64,000 nucleotides of DNA from Aralia elata (taxonomy: Eukaryota > Streptophyta > Magnoliopsida > Apiales > Araliaceae). The DNA lies in contig CM068379.1 in the NCBI GenBank assembly GCA_034770075.1, forward strand, positions 43,221,130 to 43,285,129. The letters run 5' to 3'. Both the position numbers and the translations under genes were made by a program. A model generated the notes under the pieces. It was given only the letters and a program-made list of their open reading frames with translations. It ran no database searches and was not told the origin of the DNA. Shown one piece after another: positions 53,344 to 64,000 of this stretch. Each line of letters begins with the position of its first letter. Position 1 is the first letter of the stretch.

Positions 53344-55796
53344 TGGCTTAAGATCAAGCTCGGGTGTGACTGGGATGTGGGTGCTTCATTCTCATTCAAA
53401 GGCTCAAATTGTCGCTTGAACATATTTGATCTCGGGGCTGATTCCAACCACTGAACATGCTCAAGATGAGAGGGATCGTCAATATTACATGCTCCAATCA
53501 AAGTGGACTCAAGCGAGTCAGGAAAATAATTTTCATAGAATACTTCTCGCACAGCTTCGTCAACAACATCGACACGGAAACAATCATCAGAGGCACTGGG
53601 ATACTTCATGGACTTAAAGACATTGAACGTTAATTCCTGGTCTTGTACTCTCATGGTGAGTTCCCCCTTCTGTACATCTACCAATGTTCTGCCTGTTGCA
53701 AGGAATGGTCTGCCCAAAATGATAGGGACTTCCCTATCCTCCTCGCAATCCAGAATAATGAAATCGGCAGGGAATATGAACTTGTCCACTTTGACGAGCA
53801 CATCTTCCACAATACCCTTAGGATGAGTAATGGATCTATCGGCCAGCTGCAGAGTCACACTGGTGGGCTTTACCTCATTAAGCCCCAACTTCTTGTAGAT
53901 AGAAAGGGGCATCAAATTAATACTAGCTCCTAGGTCACATAGGGCTTTTCCGATAAATTGATCCCCAATTGTGCATGGGATAGTGAAACTCCCGGGGTCT
54001 TTCAACTTGGTTGGAAGCTTGCTTTGGAGGATTGCACTGCATTCCTCAGTAAGTGCCACTGTCTCATAGTCCCCTATTTTTCTCTTCTTGGACAAGATAT
54101 CCTTCATGAATTTCACATAGCTGGGCATTTGTTCCAATGCCTCAGCAAAAGGAATGTTGATGTGAAGTTTCTTGAAAATTTCTAAGAACTTTGAGAATTG
54201 TTTTTCAAGCTTTTGCTTCTGAAGGCGCTGGGGAAATGGTAGGTGTTGAGCCAAAGGACTTTGCTTGCTAACGGTTGGGGTCGGTATTGTGGATTTCTCA
54301 TTTTCACTCTCCTCTCCCCCAGACTTGTTAAAATCAAGCACCACAATGCGTTCCTTTTCTACAACTTCATGCTGCGCTGTTGAGGGTTCTCCTCCAGTCT
54401 CATTCAATTTGGTGCCACTTCGAAAGGTGACTGCCTTACATTGCTCTTTGCCCTCCTGTTTTGGGTTGACATCCGTGTCACTTGGTAATGTGCCTGCAAG
54501 ACGGTTATTTAAGGCAGTTGCCAACTGTCCCAATTGGACTTCCAAATTCTGGATCGCTGCCTCTTGACTGAGGCTCCTTGTTTTATTCTGAGCAATATAT
54601 CTCGAAAGGAGATCTTCCACACTAGGTTTCCTTTCCTGTGGAGGTGGGTAAGATCCTTGAGAATGTTGCTGATTCTGAGATTGAAATCCAGGAGGCTGTG
54701 CAAAAGGTGGCCTGGTGGTAGAGGGTTAGGCTTGGGCATTGTTGTTATTACTCCATGAGAAATTTGGGTGATTCCTCAGTCCAGGATGGTAGTGTGTGGG
54801 GAGATTGGTATTCTGTTGTCGCCCGTAATTAGAGACATACTGAACTGATTCCGAGCTAATGGGACATTGTTCAGTCGGGTGACTTCCCGCACACAAATCA
54901 CATGGCACAATGATATTGTGCACCGGCTGCTTTCCCATGGCCTGAATTTGCTTGGCAAGGCCGTCGACCTGTGCAGATAGTGCAGTTACTGTGTCAATCT
55001 CATATATCCCGGCCATTTTACTCGGCATTTTCCTTTCCGTTGGCCATTGATAGTTATTTGCTGACATAGTTTCCAGTAGCGCATAAGCCTGATCATATGT
55101 CCTCCCCATAAATGCTCCTCCAGACGCAGCATCAATACTTGCTCTGGTCTGCCCTGATACCCCGTTATAGAAAGTCTCCACCAATAACCAATTTGGCAAG
55201 TTGTGGTAAGGGCATTTCCTTAACAGGTCCTTGAATCTTTCCCATGCTTCATACATTGTCTCAGCATCTAATTGTGAGAAAGACATAATGTTATTTCTGA
55301 GCATGGCGGTTTTCGCTGGCGGGAAGAACTTTGCCACGAATTTCTGGGCCAAATCAGCCCATGTGGTAATTGAGCCCGAGGGAAGCGAGTTCAACCAACT
55401 TTTAGCCTTATCCCGTAGGGTAAAAGGGAACAGCCTGAGCCTGATTGCATCTTCGCTCACTCCTTGGTATTTAAAGGTGTCACATATCTCCACAAAGTTG
55501 ACCACATGATCATTAGGGTTATCATGCGGCAACCCCCCAAACTGCAAATTGTTTTGGATCATTTGAATCGTGCCTGGCTTAATTTCAAAGCTATTAGCTT
55601 CAATAGCGAGCCGTTGGATACTGGCATGTAGAGTTGTGACACTCGGTATTGCATACTCCTGCAGAGTTTTCTGAATTTCCTCGGCCATTCTAGGAGGAGT
55701 AGGTATTTCCCTAGCTCTCTCTCTTCTCCTTCGTCTAAAAGTTCTGTCCACCTCAGGGTCAAGAGGTATTAAATCCTGATTCCTGCGAGGTGGCAT
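53313..55796 (-). pseudogene. gag: Athila F gag and protease with one in-frame stop and a frameshift
   Basis: It starts MPPRRNQDLIPLD at 55796. Gag blocks are VVNFVEICDTFKYQG, FPFTLRDKAKSWLNSLP, WADLAQKFVAKFFP, WERFKDLLRKCPYHNLP and a knuckle-like CDLCAGSHPTEQC. A TAA at 54728-54726 interrupts the frame inside the Gln/Pro-rich linker; the same frame then runs through EALEQMPSYVKFMKDILS and protease DLGASINLMPLS to 53313. The correct frame is lost at a GGG run near 53362-53364 just before the RT block. Protease is complete. Confidence 0.9.
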
Positions 55797-55897
55797 ACAC
55801 AGTATAGAGTACCTGAGAGAAAGATTAAACAGATAAATCAGTCTAAATTAAGATCGTTTTGAAGTAGTATTAATATTGAAAAACAAATAATACTGAG

Positions 55898-55915
55898 TCC
55901 CCGGCAACGGCGCCA
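55898..55915 (-). other. Primer-binding site of Athila F
   Basis: The minus strand reads TGGCGCCGTTGCCGGGGA, identical to Athila D and six bases from the LTR end. Confidence 0.9.
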
Positions 55916-55921
55916 AAAACT

Positions 55922-57329
55922 TGTTGGGTGTTTTCACAACCTATAAACTCACGCAAGTATACGCGGTCTAACAAGTAGTATAGATAAAGTTGAGTGTCGA
56001 ACCCACGAGGACAAAATACTAGGTAGTAGATCAAGTATTAAAATGTATCTCAACGGTCTTATTTAAACAAGTGAATAAGAGTTGTGTGTTGTAATCAATT
56101 TGGCAGAAACAGATAAATAAAAAGGCAAGTTGTATCAAAGATGACAAGCTAGGATTACAACTCCCCTAATGCCTCGCCTCATAATCCTAACTCTCCATTT
56201 AACTAACAAATCACAAGAATGGTTAACCGAGAACACAAGGTACACATAAGCCTCTTCCGATGGTCAAATGCATATCCCTTAGCTAAATAAATCACAATAT
56301 TCCTATGGTGAAAATAACTAGACTAAGGGTCATTAACATTAATCTCAATGGTTACACAGGGCAAATAGACATATTCCTATTCTATCATGCAATTTGTGCA
56401 CTTATTCCTTAGGGCAATGGTCATAACAAGTGTTGTTGCACTTAAGAAAAGGTATAACATCAATTTCCCAATATCAGTTAACACCTAAATCAATTCCTAT
56501 CTCAAGCAATTGATGAATAAGCATGAAATACAACAATCCATTCAAAACATGATTCATTATATAAATATGAGAGTAATTCATATTAAGCTAATCATTAGGT
56601 TACATTGCAATCCTAGAAATGTAATTAGTTCAAAACTATAGAACTAATTAATACATTCATCCTGTTCAACATAATCAAAATTACACAAATGGATAACAGA
56701 ATTTAAAGAGAGAAAACTCCTGCGCGGAAGTGTTTCAAGCTTAAGCTTCTCCAAATGTGTCGCTGCCTCCCTTTCTTGGTTCTAAGTTTTCTAGGTCCTC
56801 TCCAAGTTGCCTCATAGCATTCCTTATGTAGCAAAAGTTAGGTCAAAATAGGCAAGCCAGGTGGCTGGGAACCGGGCATCACGCTGCGGCGAGGGCCTAA
56901 CGCCTTGCTTTGGCGCTGCGGCGTGGGCTCCGTGTCCTAGCCAAGGAAGGCTCGCTACAGCGCCAACCCATGAGGGATTGGCCCCGCTGCAGCGTGAACT
57001 CCGTGTATTTGGAAGGGAAGGCTAGCTGCAGCGCCAGCCCATGAAGGAATGGGGTCGCTGCTGCGTGAGCTCCGTGTATTTGGCCAAGGACCTCTCGCTG
57101 CAGCGTGACTCCTAGGCTTGGTTATGGTGCTGCGGCGCGGGCATCGTGTCCTTCAGCCATCTTGTTGTTCTTTTACCCTATTAGCACCAAATGAACACAC
57201 CTTACACCTGAAAAGCAATAAAGCAAAAGATAACAGATAAAACATAAATTTGCGCTAGAAGATGATATAAACAAGCAATTTCTTAAGTGATAAAGAACCC
57301 GATTTTACAGGTATGAATCCCGCTCATCA
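55922..57329 (-). repeat. Athila F 5' LTR (1408 bp)
   Basis: The same limits and length as the 3' LTR, offset by exactly 11,000 bp. The GC-rich palindromic words lie at about 56880-57142; two of the nine differences fall inside them (CTGCAGCG to CTACAGCG and CTGCTGCG). Confidence 0.95.
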
Positions 57330-57334
57330 CTATG

Positions 57335-57646
57335 CGCCGTGGGATGTCATCGTAGTTTATGATTAGATATGCTAGTATGAAAATTTATGAAGTTAATATG
57401 TTGTAAATCCCAGTTTTATATAATGGGATAGAATAATGATGTAATCCTGGAACTTTATGATGACAGGATAGATGATGTAAATAACTACGATGCTATTTCT
57501 ATTATATTTTGAAGCAATAATGAATAAAAATGTGAAAGTTTATCAGATGTGCTATGTGTAAAGTGCTGTTTATGAATGTTTAAGTTAAGACTTAAATGTT
57601 TAAGTAATTGAGTAATAATCTAATAGCGTGAATTCTTAACAGTAAG
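57335..57646 (+). other. End of Tekay E leader ORF and pre-gag spacer
   Basis: The leader frame continues for six codons and stops at TAG 57353-57355. The following 290 bp are AT-rich, without a gene, up to the gag ATG. Confidence 0.7.
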
Positions 57647-58324
57647 ATGCCGCCAAGAAGACAAACCCGTCAACAGACCCCTGAGGGATCCACCAATAAT
57701 AATGAAGAAACCAACGCTAATCCAATGCAGCAGTTGGTGAATCTGCTAACAGGAGCATTTGCCAATCAACCCCAAGCTCAGGCAACGACTTTTAAAGATT
57801 TCAAGGCTGTTGGACCCCCAGAATTTCAAGGGTCTATGAATCCGATCGAGGCACAAACCTGGGTCATGGAGATGGAGAAGGTGTTTGATGTCGCTAGGGT
57901 CAATGAGGACCATAAGATGACATTTGCAACATTTATGCTGAAATTAGAAGCTAGCTACTGGTGGCAAGCAAATAAGACTCGAGGTGGCCAAGGGATTATT
58001 CCATGGGAACGATTTAAGGAAATATTCTTCGAGACCTATTTTCCGGCAAGCGCGCAGAATCAAATGGAGGTGCAGTTTCTAGAGTTGAAGCAAGGTACCA
58101 TGACGGTACCTGAGTATGCTGCAAAATTCAACGAGTTGGCGAGGTTTGCGCCATATCAGGTCAACACGGATGAGCGAAAGGCTAGAAGGTTTGAGCAGGG
58201 ACTGAAGCCTTGGTTGTATAGCCGAGTTTCGATGTTCCAATTAAACTCATTTGCGGCTGTTTTGGAAAACGCAATTATCGCTGAAGGAGGCAGTGATACT
58301 CTGTCCAAGTATAATCAGGAGTAG
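57647..58324 (+). pseudogene. gag: Tekay E gag, capsid part, ending in a premature TAG
   Basis: ATG 57647 opens MPPRRQTRQQTPEGS. The capsid-like domain includes FKAVGPPEFQG, AQTWVMEMEKVFDV, YWWQANKTRGG, WERFKEIFFETYFP and EYAAKFNELARFAP, typical of chromovirus gag (Retrotrans_gag family). TAG at 58322-58324 breaks the frame in a Lys/Glu-rich linker; the same frame goes on into the zinc knuckles. Gag would form the particle. The single stop would separate capsid from the nucleic-acid-binding tail. Confidence 0.9.
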
Positions 58325-61090
58325 AGGAAGAAGAAGAATGAAAGTGAAAACAAGGCAAGTGTTAGCCATGGGGGCAGCGGTCAGAAGAGGAAGTGGAGTG
58401 ATAATAACTCTGCGGGAAGTCAGCATGGTAATCAGAAAAAGAAGGTAGAGGTGTGCAGTAACTGCGGAAAGAGCCATGTGGGTGTTTGTTTGAAGGGCAA
58501 GAGGGTGTGCTTTAACTGCGGACAGAAGGGTCATATCGCACCAAATTGCCCTAGTCCAAAGAAGGGCGCATGTTTTAACTGCGGGTCAAAGGATCACTTT
58601 GCCCGAGACTGCCCTAAGAAAGCAACTATGGGTGGAGCCAGTGCAGGAAAGGGAAATAGCGGTCGTGGCAATCTGACTATCACAGGACCGACACAGCCCA
58701 ATCGACCTACCGCTCGAACATTCAACATGACGGTGCAGGATGCTGTGCAGTCAAAGGATGTAGTGTCAGGTATCATTCCAGTCAATAATGTTAATGCTTA
58801 TGTATTGTTTGACTCGGGTGCTACTTGTTCATTTATATCCGATGATTTTGCTAAGAAATTAGGGTTACCTCAGGAAGAATTAGATTACCCCATGAATATA
58901 AAAATTGCAAATAGGGAAGTGATTCCTGTTAGGTTTGTCCACAAAAACTGCCAGGTAGATATTAAAGGTTATGTGATGACGGTCAACTTAATCCCAATTC
59001 GTCTTGGGGAGTTTGACATTATTTTGGGAATGGATTGGTTGTTCAACCATGGGGCAGTTATTGACTGTCAAAAGAAGTGTGTAAACCTTATGACTCCGTC
59101 AAAGGTAGTGTTTTATGGCAGCAAGTCGCCTAGACAAATGAGTTGTCTAACGATGATGCAGGCCAGAAAGATGTTGAGACAAGGATGTGTAGGATATCTA
59201 GCCTACATAGTCGATACCCAAAAGGTGGGTGCAAAGCTGGGGGAGATACCGGTAGTTAGGGATTTTGCGGATGTGTTTCCTGATGATTTGCCAGGACTAC
59301 CACCAGATAGGGAAATTGAGTTTGTAATTGATCTAGCACCGGGTACAGCCCCTATATCAAAAGCCCCGTATCGAATGGCTCCGGTAGAGATGAACGAGTT
59401 GATGGTGCAATTGCAAGAGCTGCTGGATAAAAAGTATATTCAACCGAGTGTTTTGCCGTGGGGAGCGCTGGTGTTATTCGTTAAGAAGAAGGATGGATCA
59501 ATGCGTCTTTGCATTGATTATAGAGAGTTGAATAAGGTCATGATTAAAAACAAGTATCCTTTGCCAAGAATCGATGACCTGTTTGACCAATTGAAGGGAG
59601 CGAGATATTTTTCAAAGATAGATCTGCGAAGTGGGTACCATCAGTTGAAGGTGAGGAAGGAAGACATACTAAAGACGGCATTTCGAACTAGATATGGTCA
59701 CTATGAGTTTTTGGTTATGTCATTTGGTTTAACAAATGCGCCTGCAGCGTTCATGGACTTAATGAATAGAGTGTTCAAACCTTTTCTGGACAAATTTGTA
59801 GTGGTATTCATAGACGACATTTTGGTTTACTCCAAAACTCAGGAAGAACACGTGGAGCATTTAAGGGTGACATTGGAGGCGTTAAGGAAAGAGAAATTGT
59901 ATGCAAAATTTTTGAAGTGCGAATTTTGGTTGGAGCGTGTTCAATTCCTTGGGCTTGTTATCGATAAAGACGGGATTTCGGTGGATCCAGCTAAAGTGGA
60001 AGCTGTGATGAACTGGGATCAGCCGAAGACACCATCAGAAGTGAGGAGTTTCCTAGGTTTGGCAGGATACTACAGGCGTTTTATTCAAGATTTCTCCAGG
60101 ATCGCCACTCCGTTGACGAATTTAACAAGAAAATCGGTGAAGTTCGTTTGGACGGAGAAGTGCGAAGAGAGTTTTCAAGAGCTAAAGAAGAGACTCAGTA
60201 CGACACCTGTGTTGTCTTTGCTAGATGATACAGGAAATTTTGTGGTGTATAGCGACGCATCGCATAAAGGACTTGGTTGTGTGCTTATGCAAAATGGTAA
60301 GGTTATCGCATATGCATCGCGCCAATTAAAAGACTATGAAAAAGGGTATCCGACCCATGATTTGGAGTTAGCAGCCGTGGTGTTTGCCTTGAAAATCTGG
60401 AGGCACTATCTCTATGGGGAGAAGTGTGAAATATATACAGACCATAAAAGTCTGAAGTATATTTTCACACAGAAGGATTTGAATATGCGGCAGAGAAGAT
60501 GGATAGAATTGATCAAAGATTATGATTGTGAAATTCTATACCATCCGGGAAAGGCTAATGTGGTTGCCGACGCTTTGAGTAGAAAAGGTCGGGAGAAACT
60601 ATTTTTGTTAACTGCTCAGGAGAAGCTCGTAGCAGAAATGGCTAAATTGGAGCTAGAGGTGAAGGGTCTGGCAGAGCCTAATGAAAAATTGTTCCAGATG
60701 GAAACTCAACCAACTCTGGTGGACAAAGTCAAGGAAGCTCAACTCAAGGATGAGGAGTGTATTAATATACGTAAAAGAGTGCTTGAACGTGAAGAGCTTA
60801 AATATAAAATCGATTCTGAAGGGTTGTTGAGATTTGAAGGCAGAATCTGGGTACCGTCAGTATTGACAATCAGAGAGGAGATTTTGAACGAAGCTCACAG
60901 TTCAAGATTTTTGATACACCCGGGAAGTACAAAGATGTACCAGGATCTTCGCCAACATTTCTGGTGGCCAAATATGAAAAGAGAGGTTGCTGAATGTGTT
61001 GCGAAATGTCTCACTTGTCAGAAAGTCAAAGCGGAGCATCAACGACCAAGTGGTTTGTTACAGCCCTTGGAGATACCAGAATGGAAGTAG
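58325..61090 (+). pseudogene. pol: Tekay E zinc knuckles, protease, RT, RNase H and integrase zinc region
   Basis: It is in the same frame as gag. CSNCGKSHVGVC is a shortened knuckle; CFNCGQKGHIAPNC and CFNCGSKDHFARDC are full CX2CX4HX4C knuckles. Protease has LFDSGATCSFIS (Asp at 58811) and IILGMDWLFNHGA. RT has LCIDYRELNKV, YHQLKVRKEDI and catalytic FIDD (59807-59818). RNase H has VYSDASHKGLG, YTDHKSLKYIF and ADALSRK. Integrase begins with HPGSTKMYQDLRQHFWW and CLTCQKVKAEH. TAG at 61088-61090 replaces the Trp that normally precedes the EHITMDF block. Gag-pol in one frame is usual for this lineage. Confidence 0.9.
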
Positions 61091-62138
61091 GAGCATATCA
61101 CAATGGACTTTGTGGTAGGGCTTCCAACTACTCAGAAGGGTTATGACGCAATATGGGTCATAGTTGACAGATTGACGAAATCAGCACATTTCTTGCCGAT
61201 CAAAATCAGATTCACTTTGGATCAGTTGGCAAAATTATACGTCAAAGAGATTATCTCAAGGCACGGTGTCCCAGTATCAATTGTGTCGGACAGAGATCCA
61301 CGTTTCACATCAAAATTCTGGAGGAGTCTGCAAGCTTGTTTGGAGACGCAGTTGAGAATGAGTACAGCTTACCATCCTCAAAACGATGGCCAGAGTGAAA
61401 GAACAATTCAAACGTTGGAGGATATGCTTCGGGCGTGCGTCATGGATTTTAAAGGCAACTGGGATGATCATTTACCTCTGTCGAATTTGCATATAACAAT
61501 AGTCATCACGCGAGTATTGGAATGCCGCCATATGAAGCCTTGTATGGAAGGAAGTGCAGGACTCCGTTATGTTGGGATGAGGTTGGAGAACGTCGACTAT
61601 TGGGACCCGAGCTGGTACAACAAACTGTTGAAATTGTCAAGGTAATAAGAACCAGATTGTTAGCTGCTCAAGACAGGCAAAAGAAATATGCGGATTAGCA
61701 TCGTCAAAATCGCGAATTTGAAGTCGGGAGCTTTGTGTTCTTCAAAGTATCTCCCTGGAAGGGAAAAATCAGATTTGGTAAAAATGGTAAACTCAGTCCC
61801 CGATTTATTGGACCCTTCGAGGTGCTGAAACGAGTCGGCGAGGTGGCTTATGAGGTAGCTTTACCTCCCGAGTTAGACCACATTCATAATGTTTTTCACA
61901 TATCGGTGCTACGACCGTATAAGTCTGATTATAAACATGTAATAGAATATGAACCAATACAATTTGAGATTTGTCCTATGAAGAGATACCTAATCAGATA
62001 GTAGACAGGAAAGAGCAGGTTCTCAGAAATAAAATGATACCTTCTGTTAAGGTAATTTGGAGGAACCACAGTGCTGAAGAAGCTACGTGGGAACTCGAAG
62101 AGAAAATGATGCAGAGTTATCCTCAATTATTTGTTTAA
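61091..62138 (+). pseudogene. pol: Tekay E integrase core and chromodomain-like end, multiply broken
   Basis: The DDE core is at Asp 61106, Asp 61289 and Glu 61397 (MDFVVGLP; SDRDPRFTS; NDGQSERTIQ). A 1-base shift near 61480 sends the frame off; in the new frame the tail reads on to TAG 61696-61698, then FEVGSFVFFKVSPWKG and HNVFHISVLRPYKSD. A second shift near 61970 moves it again, and the chromodomain-like end (VIWRNHSAEEATWELE) runs to TAA 62136-62138. That domain is thought to steer integration into heterochromatin. With the stops in gag and at 61088, this copy is dead. Confidence 0.85.
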
Positions 62139-62150
62139 TCTTTGTATCGC

Positions 62151-62252
62151 GATTCTGGGGACAAAATCTTTGTAAAAAGGGGAGAATGTAACGGACGAAT
62201 TAATTGTGATTCTGGGGACAAAATCCTTTTAAGGAGGGAAGGATGTAACGAA
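62151..62252 (+). repeat. Duplicated polypurine tract and LTR-start segment of Tekay E
   Basis: GATTCTGGGGACAAAATC with a purine tract and TGTAACG occurs twice, at 62151-62195 (AAAAAGGGGAGAA then TGTAACGGA) and 62208-62252 (AAGGAGGGAAGGA then TGTAACGAA). The second is the true junction with the LTR; the first looks like a vestige of an earlier PPT/LTR border. Confidence 0.75.
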
Positions 62253-64000
62253 TGCAATTTTTGTGATTAAATAAAAATATTTATTGAGTTATATAAATAT
62301 TTTTATTAATTTATTTATTGAGTAAAATAAATAATTTATAAGTTATGGTGAAAGAATTTTTGTTAAATATTATTTGATTGTGATTTGATGTGTTTATTCT
62401 AATTTAATTTAATAATTAAATTAGATGATTAAATGATTTATTTGAATAAAGAATTTATTTGAATAAGATAATTTATTTGGTGTTAATGGTTAAATGGAAC
62501 TATTATTTAAGTTAGTAAGGTTTAATTGAATTTATTTAATAATAAGTTCAATTAAATTAAAAGTGTGACAATTAAAACTATATGTTATAATGAGTTATTA
62601 AAATAAATAGAAAGAGTTTTTATTTCCATCAAACCAAACAAGGCCTTATGACCTTTGGTTGGAAATAATGAGTTATTTTAATTTATTTTTACCAAACAAA
62701 GCCTTATGGCTTTTGAATATTTATAACTGATGATTTAATTAGAAAATATACGTTCCATCAGTTTTTTATTTGTTTTGCTTGTCAGTTGTTAAAAGAAAAG
62801 AAAACACAGAGTTTAAAAAAAAGAAGGAAGAATATACAGAGAAGAAGAGAGAATTAGAGAGAAAATTGAGAGTTTGAGAGTTTTGAGAATTGAGAAAGAG
62901 AAGGAAGGGAAGTGATAAGCTAAAGAATTATATATATAATTTGAAGGTATAATCTCTTTTAAGTTTTATTTATAGTTTTGTTTCACTGTATATGGTTTTT
63001 AGTTTCATGTAAGTGAATTGTTTGCTAAAAGCATGAATTAGTTGATGCAATTGTTAGTAATCATGAATTAGATGATTATATGATGATTATAAGTTAATTT
63101 TAAGGTTTTAATCCATGAAAACACGTTTTGGAGTAGAGTTTGTAATTTTTACAGAGTTTATTTCATGTATGGTATATATGTATGAAATTGGTATTCAAAT
63201 TGGTTGTTAATTGGTAAAATTGATTTTTGATTATGATTATATAGTGAAAAACGAAAAGAATGTAATTAGAATGGATTAAAATGGTTGAAAGATGAGGTTA
63301 CAGTAGTTGATTTCATTAAAATGGTTAAAACATGAATATCTTGTTTTAACAGAGAATTTTTAATTCAAGTTGGTTGATTATGTGTAATATGATGTTGAGA
63401 ATATTTAGAAACATGTTGGGAAATAGTTTTGTGTTATATTTGATGTATGGGTATGTTTAAATTATGTGTTGGATGGTAGAATTCGGAAAATTTGGCCAAA
63501 TTTGGCCTAAGTTTTCACTGGGACTGTAGGAGACGACTGTTGAGTCTCTCGCCCCGACGAGAGAAATGCACTATAAATCCTCGCCCCGGCGAGAAAATTT
63601 AAAAGGGAATTCTCGCCCCGGCGAGAATCACTGCTGGAAAAAAAAATTTATTATTTTGTTTTCTTTTCTTAGTAGTTATGATATATCATTTTATGCAGGA
63701 TTAAACTTAGATTAATGTAATAAGTGAATAATAAGATGTTAAGATGAATTCTAAATGATGTTTGATGATGATTAAATATAAGGTAATATATATACCTTAG
63801 CTTAAAGATAAGTTGTGGAGATTCTTAGAGTGTAACATTGTTGCAATAAAGCTTGTAGCTTCTGAAATAGAGTTGATAATCAGTAGTTAATTGGAAATTG
63901 AGGTGAGCATTGGAGTATTAATGTACGTGAGTATTGTAACTAATCGTTTTTGTTGCAATACAAATGGAATTTGTAGGTTGTTTATTGTACGTGGTTTGTA
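62244..64000 (+). repeat. 3' LTR of Tekay E, first 1757 bp
   Basis: Collinear with 27727-29483. The three palindromes recur at 63548-63561 (one G to A change), 63580-63593 and 63612-63625. A 5-bp deletion sits near 63520 relative to the 5' LTR. The window ends inside it. Confidence 0.95.

Larger units (their letters stand above)
44922..57329 (-). mobile_element. Athila F, full-length element with broken gag-pol; target duplication CTGTG/CTATG
   Basis: It has a 12.4-kb full structure on the minus strand. Both LTRs are exactly 1408 bp and differ at nine positions with no indel. The flanking 5-mers CTGTG (44917-44921) and CTATG (57330-57334) differ at one base, as expected of a mutated duplication. 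The accessory ORF is open; gag-pol carries two stops and one frameshift. Confidence 0.95.
27727..64000 (+). mobile_element. Tekay-like chromovirus E, split by Athila D and F, 3' end outside window
   Basis: Near-identical LTRs start at 27727 and 62244. Between them lie an iMet-type primer site, a coiled-coil leader ORF (split), gag with zinc knuckles, protease, RT, RNase H, integrase and a C-terminal chromodomain-like end. Athila D and F account for about 25.7 kb of the span. About 17 substitutions, a five-base indel and a homopolymer indel separate the LTRs over 1.75 kb by hand comparison. The Tekay assignment rests on domain order and the integrase-chromodomain end. Confidence 0.85.

Noticed and set aside
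1..64000. Host genes, tRNA or rRNA
   Set aside because: All well-supported coding signals belong to retroelements. I saw no tRNA cloverleaf or rRNA sequence by eye; a covariance search was not possible here.

Overview
This window is plant nuclear DNA made almost entirely of LTR retrotransposons nested in one another. I found no host gene, tRNA, rRNA or CRISPR array. Three Ty3/gypsy lineages are present: Tat (Ogre/Retand-like), Athila and Tekay-like chromovirus. Their accessory genes (plant mobile domain, DUF7745-like, plant transposon-protein family) point to an angiosperm, probably a eudicot, and to repeat-rich, perhaps pericentromeric, chromatin. The species cannot be named from the sequence.

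Layout. 1-11681: 3' part of a Tat element on the + strand, with pol carrying two RNase H domains, two antisense accessory genes (one a three-exon plant-mobile-domain gene that still reads through), a 35-bp/140-bp higher-order tandem repeat and an LTR. 11682-11833: a primer-binding-site and leader scrap on the wrong side of that LTR. About 11834-19895: degenerate Athila A (- strand), lacking its 3' end. 19896-22474: fragment of Athila B (- strand; LTR plus part of gag). 22475-27726: Athila C (+ strand), with RT-RNase H-integrase deleted. 27727-64000: a Tekay-like element E inserted in the 3' LTR of Athila C and running past the window end. Element E is itself split by two Athila elements inserted 17 bp apart in its leader ORF: D (31602-44899, + strand, complete, gag-pol open over 1780 codons, target duplication GCAGG) and F (44922-57329, - strand, complete structure, gag-pol broken, target duplication CTGTG/CTATG).

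Ages from hand comparison of LTR pairs agree with the nesting: about 17 substitutions in 1.75 kb for E, 9 in 1408 bp for F, and 3 in about 1.7 kb of non-GC-rich LTR for D. D is therefore the youngest and E the oldest of the three.

The most interesting signal is a repeated arrangement. The Tat element and Athila A, D and F each carry a GC-rich, mostly palindromic motif private to that element. It occurs both in the LTR (in Tat and D just upstream of a TATA-like box) and again just upstream of the accessory gene; Athila C has the second cluster but its LTR is cut off. One such palindrome is shared by two unrelated lineages (Athila B and Tekay E). By analogy with element-encoded anti-silencing proteins that bind short repeats of their own family (VANC of VANDAL elements), these arrays may be family-specific address tags read by the accessory proteins; this is inference. 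Two further candidates are a small hairpin with compensatory base changes in the Athila 3' regions and a three-hairpin module beside it.
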